This document shows positions 43,499-56,031 of a DNA stretch of 64,000 nucleotides, in pieces; position 1 is the first letter of the stretch; each line of letters opens with the position of its first letter. Position numbers and translations under genes: made by a program. The notes below the pieces were generated by a model that had not been told where the DNA came from, ran no database searches, and was given only the letters and a program-made list of their open reading frames with translations. Location of the stretch: positions 215,713 to 279,712 of the forward strand of contig NZ_VOWY01000007.1 in the NCBI RefSeq assembly GCF_008014645.1. The letters run 5' to 3'. This stretch comes from Collinsella sp. BA40. Its GTDB lineage: Bacteria > Actinomycetota > Coriobacteriia > Coriobacteriales > Coriobacteriaceae.

Positions 43499-44791
43499 TT
43501 GAACATCACTGCTTCCGACGTACAGGACGCCAAGCTCACCGCTACTGTCACCATTCCCGCGGCCGAGGTCGATGCCGCTATCAAGAAGGCTTATAAGGCC
43601 ATGGCCAAGCAGTACCGCTTCCCGGGCTTCCGCCCCGGCAAGGCCCCCCGCGCCGTCATCGACAGCGCTCTTGGTTCCGAGGCCGCCCGCGCCCAGGCTA
43701 CGAACGAGCTTATCGGCTCCAACGAGGGCGCTGTGCTCAACGAGCTCGATATCGTCCCGGTGAAGGAGGGCAACTACGAGAACATCGAGCTTGCCCAGGA
43801 TGGCACCGACTACACCTATGTCGTCGAGTTCACCCTGCGTCCTGCGCCCGTGCTCTCCTCGTATGAGGCCGTAGCCATCGAGATGCCGCCGGCGGAGGTC
43901 ACCGAGGCCGAGATCGACTCCCAGGTCGAGATGCTCATGGGCTACCACTCCACCTTCGAGGACGTCGAGCGCGGTATCGCCGACGCCGACTTCGTGACCC
44001 TCGACATCGAGAACGTCAAGAACGCCGAGGCCCTGGCTGGCGAAGGCCGTATGTACGCCATGGGCTCCCAGTCGCTGCCCGAGGCCTTCGAGGCCGGCCT
44101 GCTCGGCCTGAATGTGGGCGACGAGAAGGAGATCTCCTGGACGCCCGAGGGTGCCGAGGAGGCTACCGTGCAGGTCGTCGTCAAGACCGTCAAGGAGCGC
44201 AAGGTTCCCGAGCTTACCGATGAGTTCGTTAAGGAGTCTTTCGACTTCGAGAGCGTCGAGGCCATGCGCGACGCCATCAAGATCGAGATCGAGGCCGACA
44301 AGAACTCCAAGCTGCCCTCCCTCAAGGAGAGCCGCGCCGTCGCCAAGCTCGCCGAGCGCCTCGAGCTCGAGGAGATGGATGCCGACTACGAGCAGTCCGT
44401 GTTCTCCGAGCTGGGTCAGAACTTCCTGCAGAACCTCTCTGCGCGCGGCATGACCCTCGACACCTGGCTGTCCGCCAACGGCCTGACCTCCGAGGCCTTC
44501 ATCGCCGACCTGCACCAGCAGGCCAACGATGTGGCTCGTGAGTCCCTGGCTCTCGACGCCCTCGCTCGCGAGCTCAAGATCGAGGTCACCGAGGAGGACA
44601 TCGACAACGAGTTCGCCAGCGCCGGTATCCAGGACGTCGCCGCTTCTAAGGCCGCCTTCCTCGCCGATGGCCGCATGCCCGCCGTTCGTGACTCCATCCG
44701 CCGCTCCAAGGCCGTTGACTGGCTGGTCGAGGGCGCCGAGGTCACCGAGGTCGACGAGTATGCCAAGGCCGCTGAGAAGGACGCCGAGTAG
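43499..44791 (+). CDS. tig: Trigger factor
   Basis: Ribosome-associated chaperone and peptidyl-prolyl isomerase of 430 residues. The N-terminal ribosome-binding domain contains the signature FRPGKAP in YRFPGFRPGKAPRAVI; a FKBP-like domain (about 150-240) and a long helical C-terminal domain follow. The start is UUG 43499, placed by GAGGAGGAA four bases upstream and by the family N-terminus MNITAS; no ATG or GTG alternative fits. It precedes clpP-clpX in the conserved tig-clpP-clpX order. Confidence 0.95.
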   Translation: MNITASDVQDAKLTATVTIPAAEVDAAIKKAYKAMAKQYRFPGFRPGKAPRAVIDSALGSEAARAQATNELIGSNEGAVLNELDIVPVKEGNYENIELAQDGTDYTYVVEFTLRPAPVLSSYEAVAIEMPPAEVTEAEIDSQVEMLMGYHSTFEDVERGIADADFVTLDIENVKNAEALAGEGRMYAMGSQSLPEAFEAGLLGLNVGDEKEISWTPEGAEEATVQVVVKTVKERKVPELTDEFVKESFDFESVEAMRDAIKIEIEADKNSKLPSLKESRAVAKLAERLELEEMDADYEQSVFSELGQNFLQNLSARGMTLDTWLSANGLTSEAFIADLHQQANDVARESLALDALARELKIEVTEEDIDNEFASAGIQDVAASKAAFLADGRMPAVRDSIRRSKAVDWLVEGAEVTEVDEYAKAAEKDAE

Positions 44792-44860
44792 CGCCTCCTC
44801 TTTTGACTCGTAGCCCTTGGGTTCGGGTAAAGTATCATACCGGGTATCACCGGATACGTT

Positions 44861-44907
44861 CGTACGGTGCATCGATTTACAGCTAAGGCGAGATCGGGCA
44901 CCGTACG
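44861..44907 (+). promoter_or_regulatory. Inverted repeat in the clpP leader
   Basis: CGTACGGTGC (44861-44870) and GCACCGTACG (44898-44907) are perfect 10-base inverted repeats 27 bases apart, with further pairing inside (CGAT with ATCG). The right arm ends 31 bases before the clpP start. It could be an RNA stem or a regulator site. Confidence 0.5.
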
Positions 44908-44938
44908 CCTATATACACGCCAGCCGAAAGGAGAGGAT

Positions 44939-45564
44939 ATGCTTCCAAGGATCGAATCCGCTCTTGTTCCCTACGTTATCGAGCAGACCCCCCGTGGTGA
45001 GCGCAGCTACGATATCTACTCGCGCCTCTTGAACGACCGCATCATCTTCTTGGGTGAAGAGATCAACTCCGTGACCGCGAACCTCGTGATCGCGCAGCTG
45101 CTTCATCTCGAGAGCCAGGATTCCGAAAAGGACATCTCGCTCTACATCAACTCCCCGGGTGGCGAGGTCTATTCCGGCCTGGCTATCCTGGACACCATGA
45201 ACTACATCAAGCCCCAGGTATCCACCATCTGCGTGGGCATGGCTGCTTCCATGGCGGCCGTGCTACTGAGCTGCGGCGCCAAGGGCAAGCGCTTCTGCCT
45301 GCCCAACTCCATGGTGATGATTCACCAGCCCAGCGGCGGCGCCCAGGGACAGCAGACCGAGATCGAGATCGCCGCTCGCGAGATTCGCGAGACCCGCGCC
45401 ACGCTCAACAAGATTCTTTCCGACGCCACCGGCCAGCCGTTCGAGAAGGTCCAGGCCGATACCGAGCGCGATAACTATATGCGTGCCCAGGCCGCCCTCG
45501 AGTACGGCTTGGTCGATCGTATCGTTACCTCGCGTGTCGACGCTGCGAAAGCGAGCAATCAGTA

Positions 45565-45565
<1 letters not shown>
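44939..45565 (+). CDS. clpP: ATP-dependent Clp protease proteolytic subunit
   Basis: Serine peptidase of 208 residues that forms the 14-mer degradation chamber. The catalytic Ser is in VGMAASMAA (S104) and His in MIHQPSGG (H129); the Asp lies in the C-terminal part. [14 protein letters not shown] and [16 protein letters not shown] are family blocks. ATG 44939 follows GGAGAGG; a 24-residue N-terminal extension in frame is not supported. The stop TAA shares one base with the clpX ATG. The leader carries a 10-bp inverted repeat. Confidence 0.97.
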
Positions 45566-46983
<1,418 letters not shown>

Positions 46984-47285
46984 CTCTGGCGGTCTCCTGT
47001 ATTCGCCGCGTTGAATTCGTACAGCCGGTTCGCACGTCTTGTGCGAGCCGGCTGTTTGCATCGGCTCCACGATAAGACGCGGACGCGCCGTTCGGGCTGC
47101 CGTCGTAGGCGGCCTATCGAGATTGTCTATGTAGCCGCTTGAGCGCGATGGCTGCCTCGGAGCAGGTGCGCTTCTATGCTATCCTGTTGCACCGGTTATG
47201 AACTTATGTCCCATCGTTCGGTCGCGTCGGATCGTTCAGGTTCATCGATGACGCCGGCGCGTTCGCTCGGAGGAAGGAAATCCCC
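46984..47285 (+). other. Gap between clpX and valS
   Basis: It holds the clpX terminator hairpin at 47021-47055, possible -10 hexamers TATGCT/TATCCT at 47175-47185, and a 95-base leader ending in GGAGGAAGG. No T-box (no conserved GGUGG-type bulge or terminator/antiterminator pair) was recognised before valS. Confidence 0.45.
47021..47059 (+). terminator. Terminator after clpX
   Basis: A 15-base stem (ACAGCCGGTTCGCAC with GTGCGAGCCGGCTGT, one mismatch) with a 5-base loop. Only a short TTG follows. Confidence 0.65.
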
Positions 47286-49991
<2,706 letters not shown>

Positions 49992-50007
49992 ACACCGTTG
50001 CTCGTGC

Positions 50008-50042
50008 TGGCCCGGACGCCCTCGTGGCTTCCGGGCCATTTT
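50008..50042 (+). terminator. Intrinsic terminator of valS
   Basis: TGGCCCGGA (50008-50016) pairs perfectly with TCCGGGCCA (50030-50038), followed by TTTT. It indicates that folC has its own promoter. Confidence 0.75.
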
Positions 50043-50121
50043 GCCGAGGTCTCAGTGTGACCGGCATCCTCGTGGCACTAAATGTAAGTATTGAGTCTTT
50101 CGGGCGCTGGATTCATGCGTG

Positions 50122-50236
50122 TATATAGCTCGAAATCGTACACGTGACCATTTTGAGTCGTCATCGGCTCTGAAATCACCGGTTTTAGACGGATGCCGTC
50201 CTCGTTTCAATTTGGAAACGAGATCGACGGACTCAA
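50122..50236 (+). promoter_or_regulatory. A+T-rich structured leader upstream of folC
   Basis: A possible -10 TATATA lies at 50122. The segment 50153-50236 can fold with TTGAGTC-GTC (50153-50162) closing on GACGGACTCAA (50226-50236), a GACGG-ATG-CCGTC hairpin (50188-50200) and a perfect CTCGTTTC/GAAACGAG hairpin (50201-50222). CCGTC at 50196-50200 can pair with either GACGG copy, so two folds exclude each other. A later TTGCAA (50240), 18 bases, TAAGAA (50264) is an alternative promoter. It does not match the known tetrahydrofolate riboswitch consensus as far as can be judged by eye. Confidence 0.45.
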
Positions 50237-50289
50237 TTATTGCAATTACTGCCAGGCACGACCTAAGAAATGACGATTTTGGAGAGAAC

Positions 50290-51663
50290 ATGGCAAAGCG
50301 TTCCGATCCATATTCAGTTCCCTTCGATGTTCCGCTGTTTTCATACACCGAAGCGGTTCGCCTGGCTGCCGACACCGGCATGTTGCCGGGAACGACGGGC
50401 CCGCTTCTCGAAACGGTCGTCGACATGCTCGACGAGCTCGGCCGTCCGGACGAGCACTTCGATTGCATACAGATAGCCGGAACGAACGGCAAGACATCTA
50501 CCACGCGATTTACCGCCGCGCTTCTTCACGCCGAGGGCTTTCGTACGGCCCTTTATACGTCTCCCCAGCTCGTGCGTTACGAGGAGCGCATGGAGGTGGA
50601 TGGCTCCGTTGTGTCATCCGACGCCTTTCGTCGCGGAGTGTCATGTGCGGCCGAAGCCGGTCGTCGCGTGAACGCACGCAGGGCTGCACAGGGACTCGAT
50701 GCCTATACCATCACACCGTTCGACCTGCTTACGGTGGCCGCTATGGTTGTGTTTGCCGAGGCACGCGTGGATGTGGCCGTGCTCGAGGTGGGCATGGGCG
50801 GCCGTTGGGATGCGACGTCGGCCACCGATCCGCGTGTCGTGGCGGTGACCGGTATCGGATTGGACCACGTGCGCATCCTGGGCGATACGCTCGAGGCCAT
50901 CGCGGGGGAGAAGGCGGCGGTGATCAAGCCCGGGCGCTCCGTCATTTTGGGCGAGGGCACCCATGAGCCGTCGGTTGCGCGCGTGATGCGGGAGCGGTGC
51001 GAAGCGTGCGACATCGAGCCGTGGTATTCCGCTCACGAGCTCACTAAACGCCCCGCGCATCTGGGCGATACGGTCGGGTTTTCCTGCTCGGGCCCGTACG
51101 GCTCATATAGGTACCAGATCGCCAAGCCCGTCTATCAGGCACAGAATGCGGCATGCGCCGTTGCGGTGGCGGAGTCGTATCTGCGACGCGCCCTCGATTC
51201 GGCGGCCGCCCTGTCCGCGTTGGATGCCTGCCCCATCCCGGGCAGGTTCGATGTGGTGCGCCGCGATCCGCTTGTTCTGGTCGATGCATGCCATAATCCC
51301 CAGAGCTGCGAGAACTTCGTCGCAGCCTTAGACGAGCTCGATCCGTGCGTCGACGGTCGCCCGACGCTGCTCTTGGCAGCCTTGTCAGATAAGGACGTCG
51401 ACGGCATCATCGAGCATCTGGTGCCGGCGTTTCCCCGTATCGTCGTAACGGAAACCTCGTCCGACCGCGCGCTTCCATGCGATGAGCTCGCGGGCATGGT
51501 CGCTGCCGCGCTCGAGCGTTCCGGTAGGCCTGCCGACTGCCTCGTTGCAGCATACGGCTCCGTATCCGAGGCGCTCGATGAGTGCGGCCGGCGTGGCGAA
51601 GCGCTTGTCGCGGCCGGTACGATCACGCTTGCCGGCGAGGTGGCAGGGCTGCTGCGCATATAG
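50290..51663 (+). CDS. folC: Folylpolyglutamate synthase / dihydrofolate synthase
   Basis: Mur-ligase-type ATP enzyme of 457 residues that adds glutamate to dihydropteroate and/or folates. The P-loop is GTNGKTSTTR (about residues 63-72). FolC blocks include YTSPQLVRYEERM, TPFDLLTVAAMVVF, EVGMGGRWDATS and DACHNPQSCENF. ATG 50290 is preceded by GGAGAG; extension to 50119 would cross the structured leader and is rejected. The valS terminator and the A+T-rich leader suggest independent regulation. Whether it is mono- or bifunctional cannot be read from sequence. Confidence 0.93.
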   Translation: MAKRSDPYSVPFDVPLFSYTEAVRLAADTGMLPGTTGPLLETVVDMLDELGRPDEHFDCIQIAGTNGKTSTTRFTAALLHAEGFRTALYTSPQLVRYEERMEVDGSVVSSDAFRRGVSCAAEAGRRVNARRAAQGLDAYTITPFDLLTVAAMVVFAEARVDVAVLEVGMGGRWDATSATDPRVVAVTGIGLDHVRILGDTLEAIAGEKAAVIKPGRSVILGEGTHEPSVARVMRERCEACDIEPWYSAHELTKRPAHLGDTVGFSCSGPYGSYRYQIAKPVYQAQNAACAVAVAESYLRRALDSAAALSALDACPIPGRFDVVRRDPLVLVDACHNPQSCENFVAALDELDPCVDGRPTLLLAALSDKDVDGIIEHLVPAFPRIVVTETSSDRALPCDELAGMVAAALERSGRPADCLVAAYGSVSEALDECGRRGEALVAAGTITLAGEVAGLLRI

Positions 51664-51695
51664 GCCCGTCTGGTGAAAGGCGCGCTGCGTCTGCA

Positions 51696-51740
51696 AGAGC
51701 GCCCCGGTCCACCGTTCATCGCGGTGGACCGGGGCGCTCT
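51696..51740. terminator. Bidirectional terminator between folC and the RlpA-like gene
   Basis: Perfect 19-bp stem (51696-51714 with 51722-51740) with a 7-base loop between two convergent genes. It lacks a T-run but is the longest perfect stem in the window. Confidence 0.7.
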
Positions 51741-51797
51741 CGATGGCTGCTTCATCCGGGTTGGTCGCAGGCCAGGGAAGCCTGAATCCTGCTTGAC

Positions 51798-52940
51798 CTA
51801 CAGGAAACGGTATTGCACGGTGCCGACGCCGACGTTCACGAAGTTGAGTGCTCGCGCGACGGCGGGCTGCATATCGATGACGCGCCCGTGAACGTAGGGA
51901 CCGCGATCGTTGACGTAGGCGATAACCGATCGGCCGCCGTAGCGGATCTCGACGCGCGTACCGAACGGCACGTTGAGCATGGCGATACCCATGGAGGTCT
52001 CGGTCACGATCTCGCCGCTGGCGGTGGTGCCGCCCATAAAGCCATCGCCGATGCCGTAGTACGACGCCACGCCCGAGAGCCAGCCGCCCTGGTTGGTGGA
52101 GGTATCTCCATCGCCGCCCTGGTCGGGTTTCGAACCGGTGGAGCCACCGCCGCCCGAGCCGTCGGGCTGGGGAGCGGGTTGCGGGTTGGGCTGCGGACTT
52201 GGTTGCGGCTGCGGCTGAGGGGTGGGGGCGGGCTCCGGCTGCGGGGCAGGGGCCGGTGCGGCGGGCTTAGCGGGTGCTTGCTGCTCGACTTGTTCGATCT
52301 GCTGCTGCGCCTGCGCCGCCGCCTTGGCGGCTTCCGCGGCGTTTTCCGACGCGGCCTTCTGCTCGATCTCGGCATGTGCGCTCCTAGCCGAGGCGAGCGC
52401 TTCGTCCGCTTTGCGCTGCTGCGTTACCGCGGCGTCCTTTGCGGCTCCGAGGTTCGAGAGCTTGGCCTGCAATTCATCGTGGGCGGCGTTGAGGTCTTCC
52501 AGGGCGCGCACGTGACGTGACTGGATGGTATCGAGGTATTTGCCCATCTCGATCAGATCGTTGAGCGATCCGGCCCCGAAGAGCATCGATAGCAGGTTCG
52601 CGCCGTCGTTTTGCTGCTTGTACATGGCGACGGCTGCATCCGATGCCGCACGGCGCTTTGCGGGAAGGACGTCTTGCTCGAGCGCTATGATCTCCTCGGC
52701 GAGGGCGTCGACCTGCCCTTGTAGATCTACGGACTTTGCCCGTGCCCGGCTATAGGCCGAAGTGGCTTTCGTTACCTCGTTTGCAAGCCGGGCGAGCTCG
52801 CTGTCGGTGCGAGCAGATGCGGCGTATGCCGCCGGTACGCCAGCGAGTCCGAGGGACATGCTGAGGCCTGCGATACAGAGCAGGCGTGCGTGCCTGCGTA
52901 TCGGCGCGCCGATTTCGTGTGCTGCGTCGCGATCGTGCAT
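51798..52940 (-). CDS. Secreted coiled-coil protein with RlpA-like double-psi barrel
   Basis: Exported protein of 380 residues. A signal peptide (about 1-40, ending PAAYA) is followed by a long coiled coil (about 45-215) like the PcsB/NlpC-type amidase activators, including DAAVAMYKQQNDGANLLSMLFGAGSL. A Pro/Gln/Ala stalk (about 220-265) and Gly/Ser spacer come next, then a C-terminal RlpA-like double-psi beta-barrel (ASYYG, TASGE, VPFGTRVEI, VNDRGPYVHGR). RlpA proteins act on peptidoglycan at septa; the coiled coil suggests regulation by FtsEX-type partners. The usual Asp and His of the barrel seem present (D in VNDRGP, H in PYVHGR). ATG 52940 follows AGGTGAGG. A TATACT promoter with the operator-like palindrome lies upstream. 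Confidence 0.85.
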   Translation of the reverse strand: MHDRDAAHEIGAPIRRHARLLCIAGLSMSLGLAGVPAAYAASARTDSELARLANEVTKATSAYSRARAKSVDLQGQVDALAEEIIALEQDVLPAKRRAASDAAVAMYKQQNDGANLLSMLFGAGSLNDLIEMGKYLDTIQSRHVRALEDLNAAHDELQAKLSNLGAAKDAAVTQQRKADEALASARSAHAEIEQKAASENAAEAAKAAAQAQQQIEQVEQQAPAKPAAPAPAPQPEPAPTPQPQPQPSPQPNPQPAPQPDGSGGGGSTGSKPDQGGDGDTSTNQGGWLSGVASYYGIGDGFMGGTTASGEIVTETSMGIAMLNVPFGTRVEIRYGGRSVIAYVNDRGPYVHGRVIDMQPAVARALNFVNVGVGTVQYRFL

Positions 52941-53240
52941 AAACCTCACCTTCGACCGAGTACGTTCGTGAAAAGTATACGCTGTAGAATGCTCACCTTA
53001 AAGTTGAACTTAAAGGTTCACAGGGGTACCACGACCGTCGATGGCTGCCTTGCGACTGGCGATAGCGGCCAGGATGTCCCCTATACGCCTGTCTAGCTGC
53101 TGATTTATCGTGAGACTTCAGTTGCATGTAGGCGACATGGCGAACGGTCGCCGTGACCGTCGCCGCGATGCGCGGCGTGCTACCCTTGGCTTGAATAACG
53201 TTGCGCATCGGTTGGATGCGGATGTAAAGGAGGAGCATTC
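52941..53240. other. Gap between divergent RlpA-like and peptidase genes
   Basis: The left third contains the minus-strand promoter and operator. The rest (53020-53240) shows no gene, only a GGAGGAG ribosome binding site for the peptidase at its right end. Confidence 0.45.
52974..53017 (-). promoter_or_regulatory. Promoter of the RlpA-like gene with candidate division-regulon operator, copy 3
   Basis: TATACT (minus strand, 52979-52974) is the -10. The operator 52995-53017 is an almost complete palindrome: ACCTT, AAGTT, AACTT and AAGGT, each separated by one base, centred on 53006. The centre is 27 bases upstream of the -10, matching the spacing at ftsZ, and the element overlaps the -35 position. 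Confidence 0.55.
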
Positions 53241-54332
53241 ATGGCGTTCGTGCACCAGAACCGTATCGATTCCGTGCTATCTCGTCTCGAGGCGCTGCGT
53301 CCCGGCGCGCAGCTGCTCGTTACCGATCCCTGGTCGATCTTCTATCTCACGGGGTTCTATGCCGAGATGTACGAGCGCTTTTCCGGCGTGTTGCTGCGAG
53401 CCGGCTCCACTCCCGTCATCTTCGATAACGCGCTCTATCCTATCGATGAGTATGAGAATGCCGAGGTCGTGGTGTTCTCCGATACAGACGACCTCTGCGA
53501 TGTCCTCATGCGCTCCATCGATCCGACACGTCCGCTTGGCATCGACGCACAGATGCGTTCCGGCTTCCTGATTCCGCTTCAGGAGCGCGGGGCGGCCGCG
53601 TCCTACTTCTTGGGTTCGGGCGCCGTGGCGGCGACGCGTGCCATCAAGGACGCCCGCGAGCAGGAGCTCATGCGCGCCTCGAGCCGCATCAACGACGCCG
53701 TGATGGCGCAGCTGCCCGCGCTCGTGCACGCCGGCGTGACGGAGCGCGAGGTCGCATCGCAGCTGCTCGATCTCTACGCTGCGCAAGGATGCGAGGGCTT
53801 CTCGTTCGCGCCGATCGTGAGCTTCGGGGCGAACGCTGCCGATCCACACCACGAACCCGATGCTACCGTGCTCGGGGACAACCAGGTGGTGCTGTTCGAT
53901 ATCGGTGGCCAGTATCGGGGCTATTGCTCGGATATGACGCGCACCTTCTTCTGGGGCGAGCCCGATGCCGAGAGCTCGCGCATCTACGACGTCGTCCGCG
54001 CGGCCAACGAGGCGGCGGAGCGCATGGTCCGTCCCGGCGTGCGCTTCTGCGATATCGACCGAGCGGCGCGTTCGGTTATCGAGGATGCGGGCTACGGCCC
54101 CTATTTCACTCATCGCCTGGGTCATTCGATCGGCTTGCAAGATCATGAGCCGGGCGATGTGTCGCTGGCCAACGAGGCGCTGGTCGAGCCCGGTATGACC
54201 TTCTCGATCGAACCGGGGATCTATCTCCCCGGACGCACCGGCGTGCGTATCGAGGACTTGGTGCTCGTGGGCGAGGAGGGAGCCGAGGTGCTCAACTCCT
54301 TCACCCACGAGCCTACGCGAATCGACCGCTAG
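53241..54332 (+). CDS. M24 family Xaa-Pro peptidase
   Basis: Metallopeptidase of 363 residues with a creatinase-like N-terminal domain (1 to about 125) and a pita-bread catalytic domain. The five metal ligands are visible: Asp in VVLFDIGG, Asp in YCSDMTRTF, His in HRLGHSIG, Glu in SIEPGIYLP and Glu in RIEDLVLV. Such enzymes (PepQ/PapA type) remove N-terminal residues or dipeptides next to proline. AAAGGAGGAG precedes ATG 53241. Its stop overlaps the stop of the convergent DUF1667 gene. Confidence 0.9.
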   Translation: MAFVHQNRIDSVLSRLEALRPGAQLLVTDPWSIFYLTGFYAEMYERFSGVLLRAGSTPVIFDNALYPIDEYENAEVVVFSDTDDLCDVLMRSIDPTRPLGIDAQMRSGFLIPLQERGAAASYFLGSGAVAATRAIKDAREQELMRASSRINDAVMAQLPALVHAGVTEREVASQLLDLYAAQGCEGFSFAPIVSFGANAADPHHEPDATVLGDNQVVLFDIGGQYRGYCSDMTRTFFWGEPDAESSRIYDVVRAANEAAERMVRPGVRFCDIDRAARSVIEDAGYGPYFTHRLGHSIGLQDHEPGDVSLANEALVEPGMTFSIEPGIYLPGRTGVRIEDLVLVGEEGAEVLNSFTHEPTRIDR

Positions 54333-54709
54333 ACTTCGTCGGCGTCGAGGGAGGCGACAACGTCCACGCCGGTATCCAGGATGTTGGGGAGCACGATGTC
54401 GCCCATGCGGACGGGGGCGTCCACGCACAGGCGCCGCAGCTCTACCATGGCGTCGGCGTGCAGCGCGCGGGGGATGGCCTCGGCCGTGCGGACGGGCAGC
54501 AGCTCGATGTCGGATCCCGTCACCGGTACGGTGGTAGCGAGGATGCGCATCGGGCAGGTGATCTCTTGGCGCGCGAAGGCCTCGCCGCGCGGACAGCGGT
54601 TGCCGTTCACGTCCACAACGAGCGCGGTGCCGGCGTCGCGCTCAACCTCGACGGCGAGCAGGCATTCCGACGGGCAGGTGGTGCAGTGGAAGCGCTCTGT
54701 GGTGCTCAT
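54329..54709 (-). CDS. DUF1667 Cys-rich protein of a glycerol-3-phosphate-type operon
   Basis: Soluble protein of 126 residues. Cysteines C9, C12 and C16 (HCTTCPSEC) with C39 (RCPRG) and C52 could bind an iron-sulfur cluster or zinc. DUF1667 genes typically follow a GlpA-like and an FAD/NAD(P) oxidoreductase gene, as here, and may supply an electron-transfer subunit. ATG 54709 overlaps the end of the preceding oxidoreductase gene by four bases. No biochemical function is established. Confidence 0.85.
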   Translation of the reverse strand: MSTTERFHCTTCPSECLLAVEVERDAGTALVVDVNGNRCPRGEAFARQEITCPMRILATTVPVTGSDIELLPVRTAEAIPRALHADAMVELRRLCVDAPVRMGDIVLPNILDTGVDVVASLDADEV

Positions 54710-56031
54710 CGTGCGTCCTCCTCGATTGATTCGATGCTCAGCGTGATGCGGCCCTGCGCGCGTTTCAACATGGCGGGTGTGACGGGCACAGATTCCATGA
54801 TGCTCGGCTTGAACGCACGCGGCTTTCCGCAGAAGAGCGTCTCGTCGCCCGAGATGATGCGGATGCGCCCGCATTCGATGGGCGCGCGCACGCGAAACCA
54901 GATCTTTACGAGGGCGTCCACGCCGTTGATACGCGACGGCACCGCGTAGCCCGCCAGGCCCGCCGCCTCGACGGCGATGGCGTCCTGCGACTCGTCTTCG
55001 CGATCGCTTTCGCGGAGCGCCCAGGTGGCGGCGGCGCGTCCGGCGCGCTGGGCCTCGGCAGTGGCGTTATCGGCCAGGTCGTGGACGTGCAACACGTTGC
55101 CGCACGAGAAGATGCCGGGGACGGACGTCATCAGCGACTCGTCCACCTTCGCGCCACGTGTGCGCGGGTCCAGCTCGACGCCCGCTTTGGTGGAGAGCTC
55201 GTTTTCGGGGATGAGGCCCACCGAGAGCAATAAGGTGTCGCAGGGCACTACCCGCTCCGTGCCGGGGATGGGGGAGAGATGCTCGTCCACGCGCGACACC
55301 TCCACCGCTTCCACGCGCGCGTCTCCGATGATGCGCGTCACGGTGGTGGATAGGTGCAGCGGGATGCCGAAATCCTCCAAGCAATTCTTGACGTTGCGAT
55401 AGAGGCCGTTGGCATAGGGCATCAGTTCGTAGACGCCCTCGACCTCCATGCCCTCGAGCGCGCAGCGGCGCGCCATGATGAGGCCGATGTCGCCCGAGCC
55501 GAGGATGACGGCGCGCCTGCCCGGTGCGAGGTTCTCTATGTTGATATAGCGCTGGGCGAGGCCGGCGGTGAAGACGCCGGCGGGCCTGCTGCCGGGAATC
55601 TTGATCTCCGAGCGCGTGCGCTCGCGGCAGCCCATGGCGAGGACCACGGCGCGCGCATCGAGCTCGAGCAGCTCCTCTTCGCTCATGCAGGTGACGCGGT
55701 GCGCGCCGCCCCCGACGGTATCCGCATCGCCGTCGATGGCGATGACCATGGCGCCCGTGTGCACGTCGATGGGTAGGGCCGCCACCTCGTTGATGAGGCG
55801 TTGCGCGTATTCGGGGCCCGTCAGCTCCTCTTTGAAATGCTCGAGGCCGAAGCCCGGGTGGATGCACTGGCGCAGGATGCCGCCGAGATGGGCATCGCGC
55901 TCCACGATGGCGACGCGCGCCCCCGCTTGCTGCGCCGCGATGGCCGCGCCCATGCCGGCCGGACCGCCGCCGATCACGACGACGTCATAGGCGTGCGCGA
56001 CCGCCGCGGTCGCTGGAATGGTGCTCGTCAT
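54706..56031 (-). CDS. FAD/NAD(P)-dependent oxidoreductase of a GlpA-type operon
   Basis: Pyridine nucleotide-disulfide-fold flavoprotein of 441 residues. The FAD site is VVVIGGGPAGMGAAIAA (about 16-32) and VERDAHLGGILRQC; a second Rossmann motif is AVILGSGDIGLIMARRC (about 180). SVGLIPENELS and PGIFSCGNVLHVHD are family blocks. It lacks the CxxC active site of disulfide reductases. It probably passes electrons from the GlpA-like dehydrogenase to an acceptor with DUF1667. ATG 56031 overlaps the upstream gene by four bases. Confidence 0.88.
   Translation of the reverse strand: MTSTIPATAAVAHAYDVVVIGGGPAGMGAAIAAQQAGARVAIVERDAHLGGILRQCIHPGFGLEHFKEELTGPEYAQRLINEVAALPIDVHTGAMVIAIDGDADTVGGGAHRVTCMSEEELLELDARAVVLAMGCRERTRSEIKIPGSRPAGVFTAGLAQRYINIENLAPGRRAVILGSGDIGLIMARRCALEGMEVEGVYELMPYANGLYRNVKNCLEDFGIPLHLSTTVTRIIGDARVEAVEVSRVDEHLSPIPGTERVVPCDTLLLSVGLIPENELSTKAGVELDPRTRGAKVDESLMTSVPGIFSCGNVLHVHDLADNATAEAQRAGRAAATWALRESDREDESQDAIAVEAAGLAGYAVPSRINGVDALVKIWFRVRAPIECGRIRIISGDETLFCGKPRAFKPSIMESVPVTPAMLKRAQGRITLSIESIEEDAR

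Noticed and set aside
47160..47285. T-box leader before valS (also considered before thrS at 58264-58363).
   Set aside because: No conserved T-box sequence, specifier loop or antiterminator/terminator pair is visible.
50153..50236. Known tetrahydrofolate riboswitch before folC.
   Set aside because: The conserved THF core sequences are not recognisable; retained only as an uncharacterised structured leader.
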